Part shown: positions 36,452 through 47,113 of the stretch, piece after piece | Layout: every line of letters starts with the position of its first letter | How positions within the stretch are numbered: position 1 is the first letter of the stretch | Translations under genes and position numbers: made by a program | NCBI RefSeq assembly: GCF_023078475.1 | Contig: NZ_CP095741.1 | Location: 3,906,001 to 3,970,000 of the forward strand | DNA: 64,000 nt | Source: Luteibacter aegosomaticola | GTDB taxonomy: Bacteria; Pseudomonadota; Gammaproteobacteria; Xanthomonadales; Rhodanobacteraceae | Reading direction: 5' to 3' | The notes under the pieces: generated by a model | Database searches by the model: none | Told to the model about the DNA's origin: nothing | What the model saw: only the letters and a program-made list of their open reading frames with translations

Positions 36452-36901
36452 TCAGGATCGCTTCTCGGCCGTACGCCAGTGCGTCGCGAGTTTGTCGAGA
36501 ACGCCGTTCACATAGCTGTGGCCATGGTCGGCGCCGAAACGCTTGGTGGCTTCCACGGCTTCGTTGATCACCACGCGGTAAGGCACATCCGGGCGGTACT
36601 TCAGCTCGTACGCACCGATGCGCAGCGCGGCACGCTCGATCGGATCGATCTGGCTCACATCGCGGTCGACGAACGGCTTGATGCCTTCATCGAGTTCCTT
36701 GATGTGCTGTTCGACGCCGCGGAGCAGGTCTTCGAAATATTCCTGGTCGGCCACCTGCATATCCTGCTCGTGGCGGAACTGCTCGATGACGTTGCCCATG
36801 CGTGCGCCGCCCACCTGCCAGGCGTAGATCGCCTGCAGGGCACGGCGCCGCGCACGCGAGCGCGCGGCCAGGTCGATACCGTGCGGAGGAGTGTTATTCA
36901 T
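36452..36901 (-). CDS. nusB: Transcription antitermination protein NusB
   Basis: 149 aa all-helical RNA-binding protein. [18 protein letters not shown] at the start and [20 protein letters not shown] with [14 protein letters not shown] [10 protein letters not shown] near the end are diagnostic. With NusE it binds boxA in rRNA leaders. Its start overlaps the ribH stop by 4 bp (ATGA). Confidence 0.96.
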   Translation of the reverse strand: MNNTPPHGIDLAARSRARRRALQAIYAWQVGGARMGNVIEQFRHEQDMQVADQEYFEDLLRGVEQHIKELDEGIKPFVDRDVSQIDPIERAALRIGAYELKYRPDVPYRVVINEAVEATKRFGADHGHSYVNGVLDKLATHWRTAEKRS

Positions 36902-37365
36902 TTGCCCAGCTTCGTGTAGAGATTGACCATTTCGATCGCGACCATGGCCGCGTCGGCGCCCTTGTTGCCCGCCTTGGTACCGGCACGCTCGATGGCCTGC
37001 TCGATGCTATCGGTGGTGAGCACGCCGAACGACACCGGCACGCCCGAGGCGTACGCGGCCTGGCCGAGGCCCTTGGCGGCTTCGCCAGCGACGTAGTCGA
37101 AATGCGGGGTGGAACCGCGGATGACGGCACCGAGGCCGATCACGGCGGCATATTTGCCAGAGGCAGCGACCTTGTAGGCCGCCTGGGCGATTTCCCACGC
37201 GCCCGGCACGCGGATCAGGTCGATCGCGTCGTCCTTCACACCGTGGCGCACCAGCGCATCACGCGCGCCTTCCACCAGCGGCTCGACGACGAATGCGTTG
37301 AACCGGCCGGCGACGATGGCGAAACGGCCCTTGGGGGTGGCGAAATCGCCTTCGATGATCTTCAT
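36898..37365 (-). CDS. ribH: 6,7-dimethyl-8-ribityllumazine synthase
   Basis: 155 aa. Condenses the ribityl-uracil with dihydroxybutanone phosphate. Motifs: [48 protein letters not shown] and [17 protein letters not shown]. It forms the usual icosahedral or pentameric shell. Under control of the FMN riboswitch upstream of ribE, together with nusB, thiL and pgpA. Confidence 0.96.
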   Translation of the reverse strand: MKIIEGDFATPKGRFAIVAGRFNAFVVEPLVEGARDALVRHGVKDDAIDLIRVPGAWEIAQAAYKVAASGKYAAVIGLGAVIRGSTPHFDYVAGEAAKGLGQAAYASGVPVSFGVLTTDSIEQAIERAGTKAGNKGADAAMVAIEMVNLYTKLGK

Positions 37366-37412
37366 GGGTTGGGGTGTCCTGTGGGCGGGTGGCCGCCTGG
37401 CGGCCGGGTATT

Positions 37413-38348
37413 TTACGGGGTTTTGGGGCGCGGGTGGCCGCTGAAAGCGAGGGTGGCCCGGCCATCGGCCACATCGAGCCGGCCGGGCACGCCAAACGGG
37501 AGGGTGAACTTGGCCGGGCCATGGCCAAACGGCAGGCCCCGGACCAGAGGGATGCCCGCCGCGGCGCCAATCCGCTCGAAGGCCACGTCGAGGTCGTAGC
37601 CGTTGTCGTATTCCGCCACCCGGCAGCTGGTGAAATCGCCGATGACGAGAGCCTTCTGGCGTCCCAGCACACCGGCGTGCAGCAGGTGGTACAGCATGCG
37701 TTCCACCCGGAAAGGCGGCTCGGCGATGTCCTCGACGTAGAGGATGCCGCCGTCGATCTCGGGGAAATACGGCGATCCGACCAGGCCGGCTAGCATCGCG
37801 AGATTACCGCCCCAGATCGTGCCTTCCACGCTCAGATCGGACGCGGGCCTCGGGACGTCCCAGCCAGCCTGGGCCTCCTCGCTCGCCAGCGCGTGCCAGA
37901 AATGCTTCCAGGTCAGCTGATCGAGCTCAGGGGCGCCGAAGTCGGGCCCAAGCATGGGCCCGCCGAGGGTGGGCAAGCCGCTGCGCGCCAGCAAGGCGCA
38001 CTGCAGGCCGGTGAAATCGCTATGGCCGACCAGGGCGACCGGCGCCCCGCCAAGGCGGGCGCGCAAGCCGTCGTAATCCAACAGGGGCAGCACGGGATGC
38101 GCACCGTAGCCGCCACGGATGGCGAGCACGATGTCAGCCAGGGGTGTCGTCGGGTCGGCAAGGGCGTTGAGGTCAGCCGCACGTTCGGCGTCGGTGCCGG
38201 CGAAGCGCAAGTCGCGCCGCTTCAGCACCTCCTTGCCATGGACCCGATGGCCCGCCAGTTCGAGGCGTTCGACCCCGAGCTTCATGGCATCGGGGTTGTG
38301 CGGGTAACCGGCGGGGGCGATCAGCTGGATATCGTAGGAGACAGGCAT
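37413..38348 (-). CDS. LD-carboxypeptidase / MccF-like S66 peptidase
   Basis: 311 aa. N-terminal APAGYP and the nucleophile Ser110 in [10 protein letters not shown] belong to family S66, with the Glu and His of the triad in the C-terminal half ([12 protein letters not shown] and [14 protein letters not shown]). LdcA of this family removes the terminal D-Ala from murein tetrapeptides in recycling; MccF cuts microcin-type conjugates. It is placed unusually inside the riboflavin operon, 10 bp after ribBX and 47 bp before ribH. Confidence 0.88.
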   Translation of the reverse strand: MPVSYDIQLIAPAGYPHNPDAMKLGVERLELAGHRVHGKEVLKRRDLRFAGTDAERAADLNALADPTTPLADIVLAIRGGYGAHPVLPLLDYDGLRARLGGAPVALVGHSDFTGLQCALLARSGLPTLGGPMLGPDFGAPELDQLTWKHFWHALASEEAQAGWDVPRPASDLSVEGTIWGGNLAMLAGLVGSPYFPEIDGGILYVEDIAEPPFRVERMLYHLLHAGVLGRQKALVIGDFTSCRVAEYDNGYDLDVAFERIGAAAGIPLVRGLPFGHGPAKFTLPFGVPGRLDVADGRATLAFSGHPRPKTP

Positions 38349-38358
38349 AGGGTCAGGT

Positions 38359-39450
38359 TTAGCTGTCCTGCGCGACCACTTCAAGGCCAAAGCCCGAAAT
38401 GCCCACGAACTTCCGTGGCGTGCCGATCACCCGCAGGCGCCTGACACCAAGATCAGCGAGCATCTGCGCGCCCAGCCCAAGCTGGCGCCATTCCTGGTCA
38501 TCCTTGGGTGCCGGCATCGGCTGCTTGTCGCCACGCAGGCGGCCCAGCAGCGCCTCGGGCGTGTCTTCACCGGAAAGCACCAGCAGCACGCCGCGGTCTT
38601 CGTCGGCAATGCGGCGCAGCGCCTCGGTGACGGTCTGGCCGAGGTCGTCGCGCTTCAGGTGCAGCACGTCGGAAAGCGTATTGCGCACATGCACGCGCGT
38701 AAGCACGGGTTCGCCGTCGGCGATGGCACCCCGCGCCAGCGCGAAGTGCAGGCCACGACGGATCGCGTCGCGGTAAGCCACCAGGCGGAACGGGCCGAAT
38801 TCGGTCTGCACGTCCTCTTCGAAGACGCGCTCGACCGTCTTTTCGGTTTCCAGCCGGTAGCGGATCAGGTCGGCGATGGTGCCGATCTTCAGCCCGTGCT
38901 TCGCGGCGAAAGCCTCCAGCTCGGGGCGACGGGCCATCGAACCATCGTCGTGCAGCACCTCGATGATCGCGGCGGCTGGCTCAAGACCGGCCATGGCGGC
39001 CAGGTCGCAGCCCGCTTCCGTATGCCCTGCGCGGGTCAGCACGCCGCCCGGCTGCGCCGTCAGCGGGAACACATGGCCCGGCATGGTGATATCCGACGGC
39101 TTCGCATCCTTCGCCACGGCCACCTGCACGGTGTGGGCGCGATCGTGCGCGGAGATACCCGTCGTCACGCCTTCGGCCGCCTCGATCGAGACGGTGAAGT
39201 TGGTGTGGTACGGCGAGTTATTGTCCGAGACCATCGGCTTCAGGCCGAGCTGGCGCGTGCGCTGCTCGGTAAGCGTGAGGCACAACAGGCCGCGTGCTTC
39301 GCGCACCATGAAGTTCACGTCTTCCGGCCGCACCTTCTCGGCGGCCATCACGATATCGCCTTCGTTCTCGCGGTCTTCGTCATCGACGATGATGACCATG
39401 CGGCCCTGGCGCAGGTCCTCGACGATCTCGGGGATGGTGTTGAATGCCAT
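38359..39450 (-). CDS. ribB: 3,4-dihydroxy-2-butanone 4-phosphate synthase with degenerate GTP cyclohydrolase II domain (RibBX type)
   Basis: 363 aa. The N-terminal half (about 1-200) is an intact DHBP synthase: DDEDRENEGDIVMAAE, GLLCLTL, TGISAHDRAHTV and HVFPLTAQPGGVLTRAGHTE. The C-terminal half aligns with RibA but has lost the zinc cysteines. The usual CxTGD...RCDCG region reads RVHVRNTLSDVLHLKRDDLG, and the QEGRGIGL loop is missing, though GAQMLADLGVRRLRVI survives. It should therefore make only DHBP, and GTP cyclohydrolase II must come from another gene. The ATG at 39450 was chosen. It lies 13 bp after ribE. Confidence 0.93.
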   Translation of the reverse strand: MAFNTIPEIVEDLRQGRMVIIVDDEDRENEGDIVMAAEKVRPEDVNFMVREARGLLCLTLTEQRTRQLGLKPMVSDNNSPYHTNFTVSIEAAEGVTTGISAHDRAHTVQVAVAKDAKPSDITMPGHVFPLTAQPGGVLTRAGHTEAGCDLAAMAGLEPAAAIIEVLHDDGSMARRPELEAFAAKHGLKIGTIADLIRYRLETEKTVERVFEEDVQTEFGPFRLVAYRDAIRRGLHFALARGAIADGEPVLTRVHVRNTLSDVLHLKRDDLGQTVTEALRRIADEDRGVLLVLSGEDTPEALLGRLRGDKQPMPAPKDDQEWRQLGLGAQMLADLGVRRLRVIGTPRKFVGISGFGLEVVAQDS

Positions 39451-39463
39451 GTGCGTGCGCCCC

Positions 39464-40105
39464 TTAGGCGAAACCGTGTTCTTTGAGGAAACCTTCGTCC
39501 AGACGCGGCGCGCCACCACTGGAGAGCAGGCGCTCCACGTAGCGGGCCACCACGTCGACTTCGATGTTCACCGTGTCGCCCGGGCGGCGCGCCGCGAACG
39601 TCGTGTGTTCCACCGTATGGGGAATAAGGTTCACGCCAAAACGGGTGCCATCGACCTCGTTGACGGTGAGGCTGGTGCCGTCGATGCAGACCGAGCCCTT
39701 ATGGGCGATGTAGCGCGCGAGATCGCGCGGCACTTCAAACGTCCAGCGCAGCGAGCGCCCATCGGGCACCACGGATACCACCTTGCCGGTGCCATCGACG
39801 TGGCCCGACACCAGGTGGCCGCCGAGGCGATCGGCCAGGCGCAGGGCTTTTTCGAGGTTCACCGCATCGCCCGCTTTGTGCTTGCCGAGCGAGGTCATGG
39901 CCAGGGTCTCGTTGGAGACGTCGGCGGCGAAGCTCGTGCTGTCGAACTCGATCACCGTGAGGCAGACGCCGGACACGGCGATGCTGTCGCCCAGGGCGAC
40001 ATCGGCCATGTCGAGGGAAGTGGTGTCGACCACGAGGCGCACGTCGCCGCCGCGGGGTTCCAGCCGCTTGATGCGGCCAACAGCCTGGATGATGCCGGTG
40101 AACAT
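39464..40105 (-). CDS. ribE: Riboflavin synthase alpha chain
   Basis: 213 aa with two lumazine-binding repeats: MFTGIIQAVGRIKRL...GDSIAVSGVCLTV, and GHLVSGHVDGTGKV...GSVCIDGTSLTVNEV. It dismutates two lumazines to riboflavin. It is the first gene after the FMN riboswitch, and its ATG at 40105 is the last of several in-frame starts and the only one that gives the family N-terminus. A terminator between riboswitch and start allows FMN control. Confidence 0.96.
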   Translation of the reverse strand: MFTGIIQAVGRIKRLEPRGGDVRLVVDTTSLDMADVALGDSIAVSGVCLTVIEFDSTSFAADVSNETLAMTSLGKHKAGDAVNLEKALRLADRLGGHLVSGHVDGTGKVVSVVPDGRSLRWTFEVPRDLARYIAHKGSVCIDGTSLTVNEVDGTRFGVNLIPHTVEHTTFAARRPGDTVNIEVDVVARYVERLLSSGGAPRLDEGFLKEHGFA

Positions 40106-40130
40106 ATGGCGTTTCTCGCTAAGTGAGGCG

Positions 40131-40175
40131 AAAAACGTCCCAAGGCGCATGGCGCCACGCGCCCCGCAAGGGACG
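40131..40175 (-). terminator. Riboswitch-controlled intrinsic terminator
   Basis: On the minus strand CGTCCC (40175-40170) and GGGACG (40141-40136) close a hairpin with a GC-rich inner stem, directly followed by TTTTT (40135-40131). It lies between the FMN aptamer and the ribE start, so it is the likely expression platform: FMN binding would favour the terminator. Confidence 0.75.
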
Positions 40176-40192
40176 CATGGTGCCGTCTTCTT

Positions 40193-40336
40193 TCATCCGG
40201 ACTATGACCGTCGGCTCCGGAATTCGACCGGATCTGCTGACCTCCCGGCGGGTGCCGGGAGCGCTCGCGGGCTCATTTCCTCAGGAAAACCCAGGGAAAC
40301 CTACCGCCGGTGGGGAATTACACCCCGCCCTGAAGA
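40193..40336 (-). promoter_or_regulatory. FMN riboswitch (RFN element)
   Basis: Read on the minus strand the element begins CTTCAGGGCGGGGTG and contains ATTCCCCACCGGCGGT, then GAGCCCGCGAGCG, CAGATCCGGT, ATTCCGGAGCCGACGGT and ATAGTCCGGATG. This is the full set of conserved RFN blocks in order, with the P1 stem pairing CATCCGGAC-side and CTTCAGGG-side ends through the usual architecture. It lies about 90 nt before ribE and should repress the ribE-ribBX-ldcA-ribH run when FMN is plentiful. Confidence 0.95.
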
Positions 40337-40400
40337 CGCTTGAATGTGTTGCGAAGCATAACATGGGGCTATCCCTATCCACTGCAACCCCGGCCTTACC

Positions 40401-40495
40401 GTAGGAGCCCACCCTGTGGGCGACATCCTTCGCCTCACCGCCGCACGGCCTGTAGCGTTATCGCGAACGGCGTCGCCCACAGGGTGGGCTCCTAC
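40401..40495. repeat. Inverted pair of R2-type REP elements
   Basis: Plus head at 40401 and minus head ending at 40495 with the standard inner linker. It lies between the oxidoreductase stop (40506) and the start of the FMN riboswitch, so it may mark the end of one transcript and the start of the next. Confidence 0.9.
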
Positions 40496-40505
40496 CTGGT
40501 GGCGG

Positions 40506-41480
40506 TCACGTTGGGTTGAGCACCTGGTCCATCACCCAGTTGGTGCGGGCGGCGGTTTCGCCGGTGGAGGGGCATGCGCCCTCCCCCCGCAACGCCTGCA
40601 CCATCGTGGTGATCAACGGTTGCTGGATGTGTGCCGGGTTTTCGATCAAAAGGTTGTCGACCTTGCCATCGGTTTCCACCTGGATCGGGCCATCGCCGAA
40701 GGTGGCGAAGACCAGGCGGCCACGGTCGCCTACGATTTCCACGCGATCCTCGCGGCGGTCGGCACCGAAGTTCCACAGGCCCGTGCCGAGCATGCCGTTG
40801 CCGAAGGCGAACGCCATGGCTACCGCATCCTCAGCGGGGTAAGCGCCCAGCTGGTTGCGGGCCATGCCATGGACCTCGGTGATCGGGCCGAGCAGGAAAT
40901 CCAGGATGTCGAGGGTGTGGCTACCGATATCGACGAAAATGCCACCACCGGAAAGCTCGGGGCGCACGCGCCACGGCAGATTCGCGGGGTCCTGGTACTG
41001 CGCTTCGAACGGATGGTGCAGCACCACGTTCACGAAGCGCGGCGTGCCGATCACGCCATCGCGCAGCAGGCCAGCGATGGTGGTGAAGCGTGGCAGCGCG
41101 CGGCGGTAGTACGCCACGAACACCGGTACGTTCGCCGCCCTGCCCGCTTCGACGATATCCAGGCACTCGCAATGATTCAGCGCCATCGGCTTTTCGATGT
41201 AGACGGGCTTTCCGGCAGCGATGGCCTGGAGTGCATACGCGCGATGGCTCGATGGCGGCGTGGCGATGTAGACCGCGTCGACCTCCGTATCCGCGATGAG
41301 CTGCGCGGCATCGTCGTACCAGCGCGGCACGCCGTGCCGCTCCGCGTAGTCACGCGCTTTCGCGACGTCGCGGCGCATCACGGCGACGAGCGATGAGCCC
41401 GGCACCTTCGAAAAGGCGGGGCCGCTTTTCAATTCGGTAACCGCGCCGCAGCCGATGATGCCCCAGCGCACGGTCTTCAT
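40506..41480 (-). CDS. Gfo/Idh/MocA family NAD(P)-dependent oxidoreductase
   Basis: 324 aa. N-terminal Rossmann fold (VRWGIIGCGAVTELKSGPAF), the conserved YIATPPSSHRAYALQAI and EKPMALN (catalytic Lys), then a C-terminal beta-sheet substrate domain. It acts on a sugar, inositol or related polyol; the exact substrate is unknown. It overlaps ribD by 4 bp, so it is translated with the nrdR-ribD transcript although it has no known role in riboflavin synthesis. Confidence 0.88.
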   Translation of the reverse strand: MKTVRWGIIGCGAVTELKSGPAFSKVPGSSLVAVMRRDVAKARDYAERHGVPRWYDDAAQLIADTEVDAVYIATPPSSHRAYALQAIAAGKPVYIEKPMALNHCECLDIVEAGRAANVPVFVAYYRRALPRFTTIAGLLRDGVIGTPRFVNVVLHHPFEAQYQDPANLPWRVRPELSGGGIFVDIGSHTLDILDFLLGPITEVHGMARNQLGAYPAEDAVAMAFAFGNGMLGTGLWNFGADRREDRVEIVGDRGRLVFATFGDGPIQVETDGKVDNLLIENPAHIQQPLITTMVQALRGEGACPSTGETAARTNWVMDQVLNPT

Positions 41481-42580
41481 ACGGTGGGCCGCATCAGCAG
41501 GCGGGTATCGTCGCCGACCTGGCGGCGATCGATCGTTTCGAGCTTCCAGCGCGAGGCCATGTCATCCAACGGCGGCAGGTGCAGCATGGGCCGCGCGGTG
41601 TGGCCCAGCAGCACGGGGGCGATGTAAATCAGCAGCTCGTCCGCGAGGCCTTCGGCCAGCAAAGCACCGCAAAGTACGGGACCCGCCTCGACGTGCACTT
41701 CGTTGACATCGTGCTGCGCCAGCCAGTGCAGCGCGGCGCGCAAGTCGAGACCTTTGCCCTCTTCCGCACGGATCACGGCGCGCTGCACGTCCCGCAGGTG
41801 CGGCGGCACCACGGCATCGGCCGCATGCAACAGCACCGTTGGCGCGCTGCCATCCAGCACGTTGAAACCCGCCGGCGTGCGCAGGTGCGTATCGAGTACC
41901 GCACGCAACGGCGGCACGAACGCTTCGCCCTCAGGCAGGCGCACGGTAAGGCGCGGGTTATCCGCGAGCACGGTACCGCTCGCCGAAAGGATCGCGGAGG
42001 CGCGTGCACGCCAGCGCTGGCCATCGGCACGCGCTGCCTCGCCCGTGATCCACTGCGAAGCGCCGTTGGCGAGCGCGGTACGCCCATCCAGGCTCATCGC
42101 CAGCTTGACGCGCACCCACGGGCGGCCGCGCTGGATCCGGCTGAAGAAGCCGATGTTCAGTTCGTGCGCCGCATCGCGCATCAGGCCGATCTGCACGCCA
42201 ATGCCGGCGGCGCGGATCTTTTCGATGCCCTTGCCATCCACCTGGGTGAACGGATCCTCGTGGGCGATGACGACACGGCCGACACCGGCGGCGATCAGTG
42301 CATCGGCGCAAGGCGGCGTGCGGCCATGGTGGGCGCACGGTTCGAGCGTGACGTAAGCGGTAGCACCCCGCGCGGCTTCACCGGCCTCGCGCAATGCGAA
42401 TACTTCCGCATGCGGTTCGCCCGCCTTCGGATGCCAGCCCGTGCCCAGCACCGTCTCGCCGCGCGCGATAACGCAGCCGACGCGCGGGTTGGGCTGGGTG
42501 GTGAACAGGCCGCGCTCGGCGAGGCGTAGCGCATGGGCCATGTGGACATGGTCCATGGCCGGGAAAAACGGGCGGGTCAT
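41477..42580 (-). CDS. ribD: Bifunctional pyrimidine deaminase/reductase RibD
   Basis: 367 aa. The N-terminal deaminase has zinc ligands in HAEVFAL and LEPCAHHGRTPPCADALI. The C-terminal reductase domain has VKLAMSLDGRTALANGASQWIT and VHVEAGPVLCGALLAEGLADEL. It carries out the second and third steps of riboflavin synthesis. The start ATG at 42580 overlaps the nrdR stop (TGATG). It stands upstream of the riboswitch, so it is probably not under the same FMN control as ribE. Confidence 0.95.
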   Translation of the reverse strand: MTRPFFPAMDHVHMAHALRLAERGLFTTQPNPRVGCVIARGETVLGTGWHPKAGEPHAEVFALREAGEAARGATAYVTLEPCAHHGRTPPCADALIAAGVGRVVIAHEDPFTQVDGKGIEKIRAAGIGVQIGLMRDAAHELNIGFFSRIQRGRPWVRVKLAMSLDGRTALANGASQWITGEAARADGQRWRARASAILSASGTVLADNPRLTVRLPEGEAFVPPLRAVLDTHLRTPAGFNVLDGSAPTVLLHAADAVVPPHLRDVQRAVIRAEEGKGLDLRAALHWLAQHDVNEVHVEAGPVLCGALLAEGLADELLIYIAPVLLGHTARPMLHLPPLDDMASRWKLETIDRRQVGDDTRLLMRPTV

Positions 42581-43095
42581 CAGGATTTGCGTCCGCGACG
42601 CGCCGCCTCGAGCAGGGGCAGTTGCAGGCCTTCCAGCGAGGGCAGATCGCGTTCGAGTTTCTCGATCTCCTCGCGGAACGCGTGGACATCCTCGAAACGC
42701 CGGTACACCGAGGCAAAACGCACGTAGGCCACCTGGTCGAGCGCCTTGAGCTCGCGCATGACCAGCTCGCCGACCTGACGGGAGGGCACCTCGCGCTCGC
42801 CACTGCGGCGCAGGTCGTTCATGACCGCGCGCGTGGCCGCGTCGACCGAATCGCTGGCAACGGGGCGCTTTTGCAACGCACGCTCGAAGCTGACACGTAG
42901 TTTGTGTTCGTCGAAGGGCTCGCGGCGATCGCCTGATTTCACGATCGCCGGGAGCTTCAGTTCCGCGGTTTCGAACGTATTGAAACGCTCGCCACACTGC
43001 GGACACTCGCGCCGCCTGCGCACCGTGCCACCGTCTTCGGTAAGCCGGGAATCGATGACGCGGGTGTCTTCATGCTGGCAGAACGGACAATGCAT
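42580..43095 (-). CDS. nrdR: Transcriptional repressor NrdR
   Basis: 171 aa. A zinc ribbon with CPFC and CPQCGERF is followed by an ATP-cone (VVKSGDRR-like [17 protein letters not shown], then [13 protein letters not shown]). It represses ribonucleotide reductase genes by binding NrdR boxes in response to ATP/dATP. It lies 3 bp after glyA and overlaps ribD, the usual proteobacterial neighbourhood. Confidence 0.96.
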   Translation of the reverse strand: MHCPFCQHEDTRVIDSRLTEDGGTVRRRRECPQCGERFNTFETAELKLPAIVKSGDRREPFDEHKLRVSFERALQKRPVASDSVDAATRAVMNDLRRSGEREVPSRQVGELVMRELKALDQVAYVRFASVYRRFEDVHAFREEIEKLERDLPSLEGLQLPLLEAARRGRKS

Positions 43096-43098
43096 CGA

Positions 43099-44355
43099 TC
43101 AGCCGTAGACCGGATACTTCTTGCACTGCGCCGTCACCTTCTCGCGCACGGCCTTGATGACGGCGTCATCGTTCGGCGCGTCGAGCACGTCGCAGATCCA
43201 GTGGGCCAGTTCGATCGTGTCCGCTTCCTTGTAGCCGCGGGTGGTGATCGCCGGCGTACCGACGCGCAGGCCCGAGGTGACGAACGGCGAGCGCGGGTCG
43301 TTGGGAACGGCGTTCTTGTTCACCGTGATGTGCGCCTTGCCGAGCGCCGCCTCCGCGTCCTTGCCGGTGGTCTCACGGCCGATCAGGTCGACCAGCATGA
43401 GGTGGTTCTCGGTACCGCCAGAAACCACCTTGTAACCGCGCGCGATCAGCGTCTTGGCCATGGCCTTCGCATTGGCGACGACCTGCTTCTGGTAATCGGT
43501 GAACGACGGCTCCAGCGCTTCCTTGAACGCCACGGCCTTGGCGGCGATGACGTGCATGAGCGGGCCGCCCTGGATGCCCGGGAACACGACCGACTGGAGC
43601 TTCTTTTCCAGCTCCTCACCGAGGCCCTTGGCCACGATGATGCCGCCGCGCGGACCGCGCAGGGTCTTGTGCGTGGTGGAGGTAACGACGTGTGCGTGCG
43701 GCACCGGGTTCGGATAAACGCCCGCGGCGACGAGGCCGGCGACGTGGGCCATGTCCACGAACAGGTACGCACCGACCTTGTCGGCGATCTCGCGGAACTT
43801 CGCCCAGTCGAGCACCTGCGAATAGGCCGAGAAGCCGGCGACAATCATCTTCGGCTTGTGTTCGACGGCGAGCTTTTCGATCTCGTCGTAGTTGACCAGG
43901 CCCGTATCCGGATCGATGCCGTACTGCACGGCATTGAAGATCTTGCCCGAGAGGTTGACCTTGGCGCCGTGGGTGAGGTGGCCGCCGTGGGCCAGGCTCA
44001 TGCCCAGGATGGTGTCGCCCGGCTGCAGCAGGGCGAAGTAGACCGCCTGGTTGGCCTGCGAGCCCGAATGCGGCTGCACGTTGGCGTAATCGGCACCGAA
44101 CAGCTTCTTCAGCCGCTCGATGGCCAGCTTTTCGGCCACATCCACGTATTCGCAACCACCGTAGTAGCGCTTGCCCGGGTAACCCTCGGCGTACTTGTTG
44201 GTCAGGGTGGAGCCCTGGGCTTCCATGACGCGCGGGCTGGCGTAGTTCTCCGAGGCGATCAGCTCGACGTGATCTTCCTGGCGGCGCGACTCGTTGGCGA
44301 TGGCCTGGGCGAGTTCGTCGTCATAGCCGGCGATCGTTGCATCCTTCGGGAACAT
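43099..44355 (-). CDS. glyA: Serine hydroxymethyltransferase
   Basis: 418 aa. PLP enzyme converting serine and tetrahydrofolate to glycine and 5,10-methylene-THF. Motifs: [63 protein letters not shown] and the PLP Lys230 in [14 protein letters not shown]. The ATG at 44355 ([10 protein letters not shown]) was chosen over an upstream frame. It heads the glyA-nrdR-ribD-oxidoreductase transcript. No glycine or THF riboswitch was seen in the roughly 215 bp before it. Confidence 0.97.
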   Translation of the reverse strand: MFPKDATIAGYDDELAQAIANESRRQEDHVELIASENYASPRVMEAQGSTLTNKYAEGYPGKRYYGGCEYVDVAEKLAIERLKKLFGADYANVQPHSGSQANQAVYFALLQPGDTILGMSLAHGGHLTHGAKVNLSGKIFNAVQYGIDPDTGLVNYDEIEKLAVEHKPKMIVAGFSAYSQVLDWAKFREIADKVGAYLFVDMAHVAGLVAAGVYPNPVPHAHVVTSTTHKTLRGPRGGIIVAKGLGEELEKKLQSVVFPGIQGGPLMHVIAAKAVAFKEALEPSFTDYQKQVVANAKAMAKTLIARGYKVVSGGTENHLMLVDLIGRETTGKDAEAALGKAHITVNKNAVPNDPRSPFVTSGLRVGTPAITTRGYKEADTIELAHWICDVLDAPNDDAVIKAVREKVTAQCKKYPVYG

Positions 44356-44570
44356 CTCAACCTCGTGCGGAAAGCGGTGGGGAAGGCGAAAAGTGTAGCT
44401 GAGGTGGGGGTTTGCGGCCAGCGAGGCAAGCCCGGGCGGCACGAACCGGAGGGATGATCAGGGATCGCCTACACCGAGACGGGCAAGACCCTGACGCGCC
44501 TATGGGCTGAACGTGCCTAAGCTGGCCCCCGGACGAGGAACGTCCGAATCCCCAACGAAAAGGAAATTCC

Positions 44571-45170
44571 ATGAAAACCAGACTCCTGGCCCTGGGCATG
44601 ACCCTGGCCGCCGCCCTGCCCGTTCAGGCAGCCCCACCCCCGGTGCTCGACGTTCATTTCGTGATCCACGAGGACGTCGAAATGAGCGACCAGGACTTCC
44701 ATAACGAGCACGTCAGCAACTGGCTCGGCCACATGAGGGCCGATGTCACCCCAGGGCAGGACATCCGGATCCATATCCATCGCAAGCTTGAGGGGCTTGA
44801 ATCCATGCCCTATGGCCACGACAGGGCCCTGGCAGACTGGCGCCGCCTTGCAACGCCTGTCCTGGAAGGGCTGGGTGGTACGGATCACCGCGCCATCCGC
44901 ATGGTTCTCGTGGTGCAGGGCTCGCCGGTCAGCGACGGCCTTGGCATAGCCTACGCCGGCACGCCTTACGCCATGGCAAGCGTGCGCACCTCCAGCACCG
45001 TCGCGCACGAGCTGGGGCACACGTTCGGCGCAGTCCACGAGGACGCTGAGAACCGCTGGCCCTGCCAGACGAATATGTCCGCGTTCACGCCTGGCTACTG
45101 GCCCTGCCACGTCTACTCGGAAAAGAACCAGCAGCGCATCCGCGCCTTCCTGGACTACCGCGAGCCCTGA
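44571..45170 (+). CDS. Small secreted metzincin-type zinc protease
   Basis: 199 aa. Signal peptide (1-20, MTLAAALPVQA), then a compact domain with the extended zinc motif HELGHTFGAVH at residues 146-156 followed by Glu-Asp. A likely Met-turn TNMS (Met169) lies between two cysteines, Cys165 and Cys179. This is the metzincin (reprolysin/M12-like) layout in a very short protein with no propeptide or extra domains. AAAGGA lies about 6-8 nt before the ATG. The target is unknown; a secreted or periplasmic protease or toxin-like role is possible. Confidence 0.75.
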   Translation: MKTRLLALGMTLAAALPVQAAPPPVLDVHFVIHEDVEMSDQDFHNEHVSNWLGHMRADVTPGQDIRIHIHRKLEGLESMPYGHDRALADWRRLATPVLEGLGGTDHRAIRMVLVVQGSPVSDGLGIAYAGTPYAMASVRTSSTVAHELGHTFGAVHEDAENRWPCQTNMSAFTPGYWPCHVYSEKNQQRIRAFLDYREP

Positions 45171-45184
45171 GCGGGCGCGGCACC

Positions 45185-45211
45185 GGCCCCCGGTCCCGGC
45201 TACCGGGGGCC
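45185..45211 (+). terminator. GC-rich hairpin after the metzincin gene
   Basis: GGCCCCCGGT-7 nt-ACCGGGGGCC forms a perfect 10-bp stem 15 bp after the stop codon. There is no T run behind it, so termination may be partial. Confidence 0.5.
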
Positions 45212-45252
45212 CTGAATGCCGTCATGGTCACGGCCTTGCCCACGCAACCGGC

Positions 45253-45258
45253 TATAAT
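45253..45258 (+). promoter_or_regulatory. TATAAT -10 box for ettA
   Basis: A perfect TATAAT lies 60 bp before the ettA start. A good -35 at normal spacing is not seen (nearest TTGCCC is only 11 bp away), so only the -10 box is called. Confidence 0.4.
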
Positions 45259-45318
45259 AGGGGTTTGCCCAGCGGGGGCTTTCCGCGCCCGGGGCCAGGC
45301 TTTCCTGACGGAGCGTCC

Positions 45319-46977
<1,659 letters not shown>

Positions 46978-46991
46978 GAACGTTACCTATC

Positions 46992-47009
46992 AGGGGTGCC
47001 CGCACCCCT
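46992..47009 (+). terminator. Short hairpin after ettA
   Basis: AGGGGTGC and GCACCCCT face each other 14 bp after the stop, making a 7-8-bp stem with a tiny loop directly before an R1 repeat. No clear T run. Confidence 0.4.
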
Positions 47010-47010
47010 T

Positions 47011-47084
47011 GTAGGAGCGCGCTTGCGCGCGATGGGTCTGGCCCCGGTCCTTGGCCAGAGCATCGCGCGCAAGCGCGCTCCTAC
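47011..47084. repeat. Inverted pair of R1-type REP elements
   Basis: Plus copy 47011-47033 and minus copy 47062-47084, both with the GTAGGAGCGCGC head, separated by 28 bp. The pair lies between ettA and pyrF, which run in the same direction, so it is not limited to convergent gene ends. Confidence 0.88.
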
Positions 47085-47113
47085 ACTCATCTCATTCCAC
47101 CGGAGCGCTGCCC

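Noticed and set aside
38359..39450. Fully bifunctional RibBA
   Set aside because: The zinc cysteines and the QEGRGIGL loop of GTP cyclohydrolase II are missing, so only the DHBP synthase function can be supported.
44356..44570. Glycine or tetrahydrofolate riboswitch upstream of glyA
   Set aside because: I looked on the minus strand for the conserved blocks and found none; only unstructured GC-rich sequence is visible.
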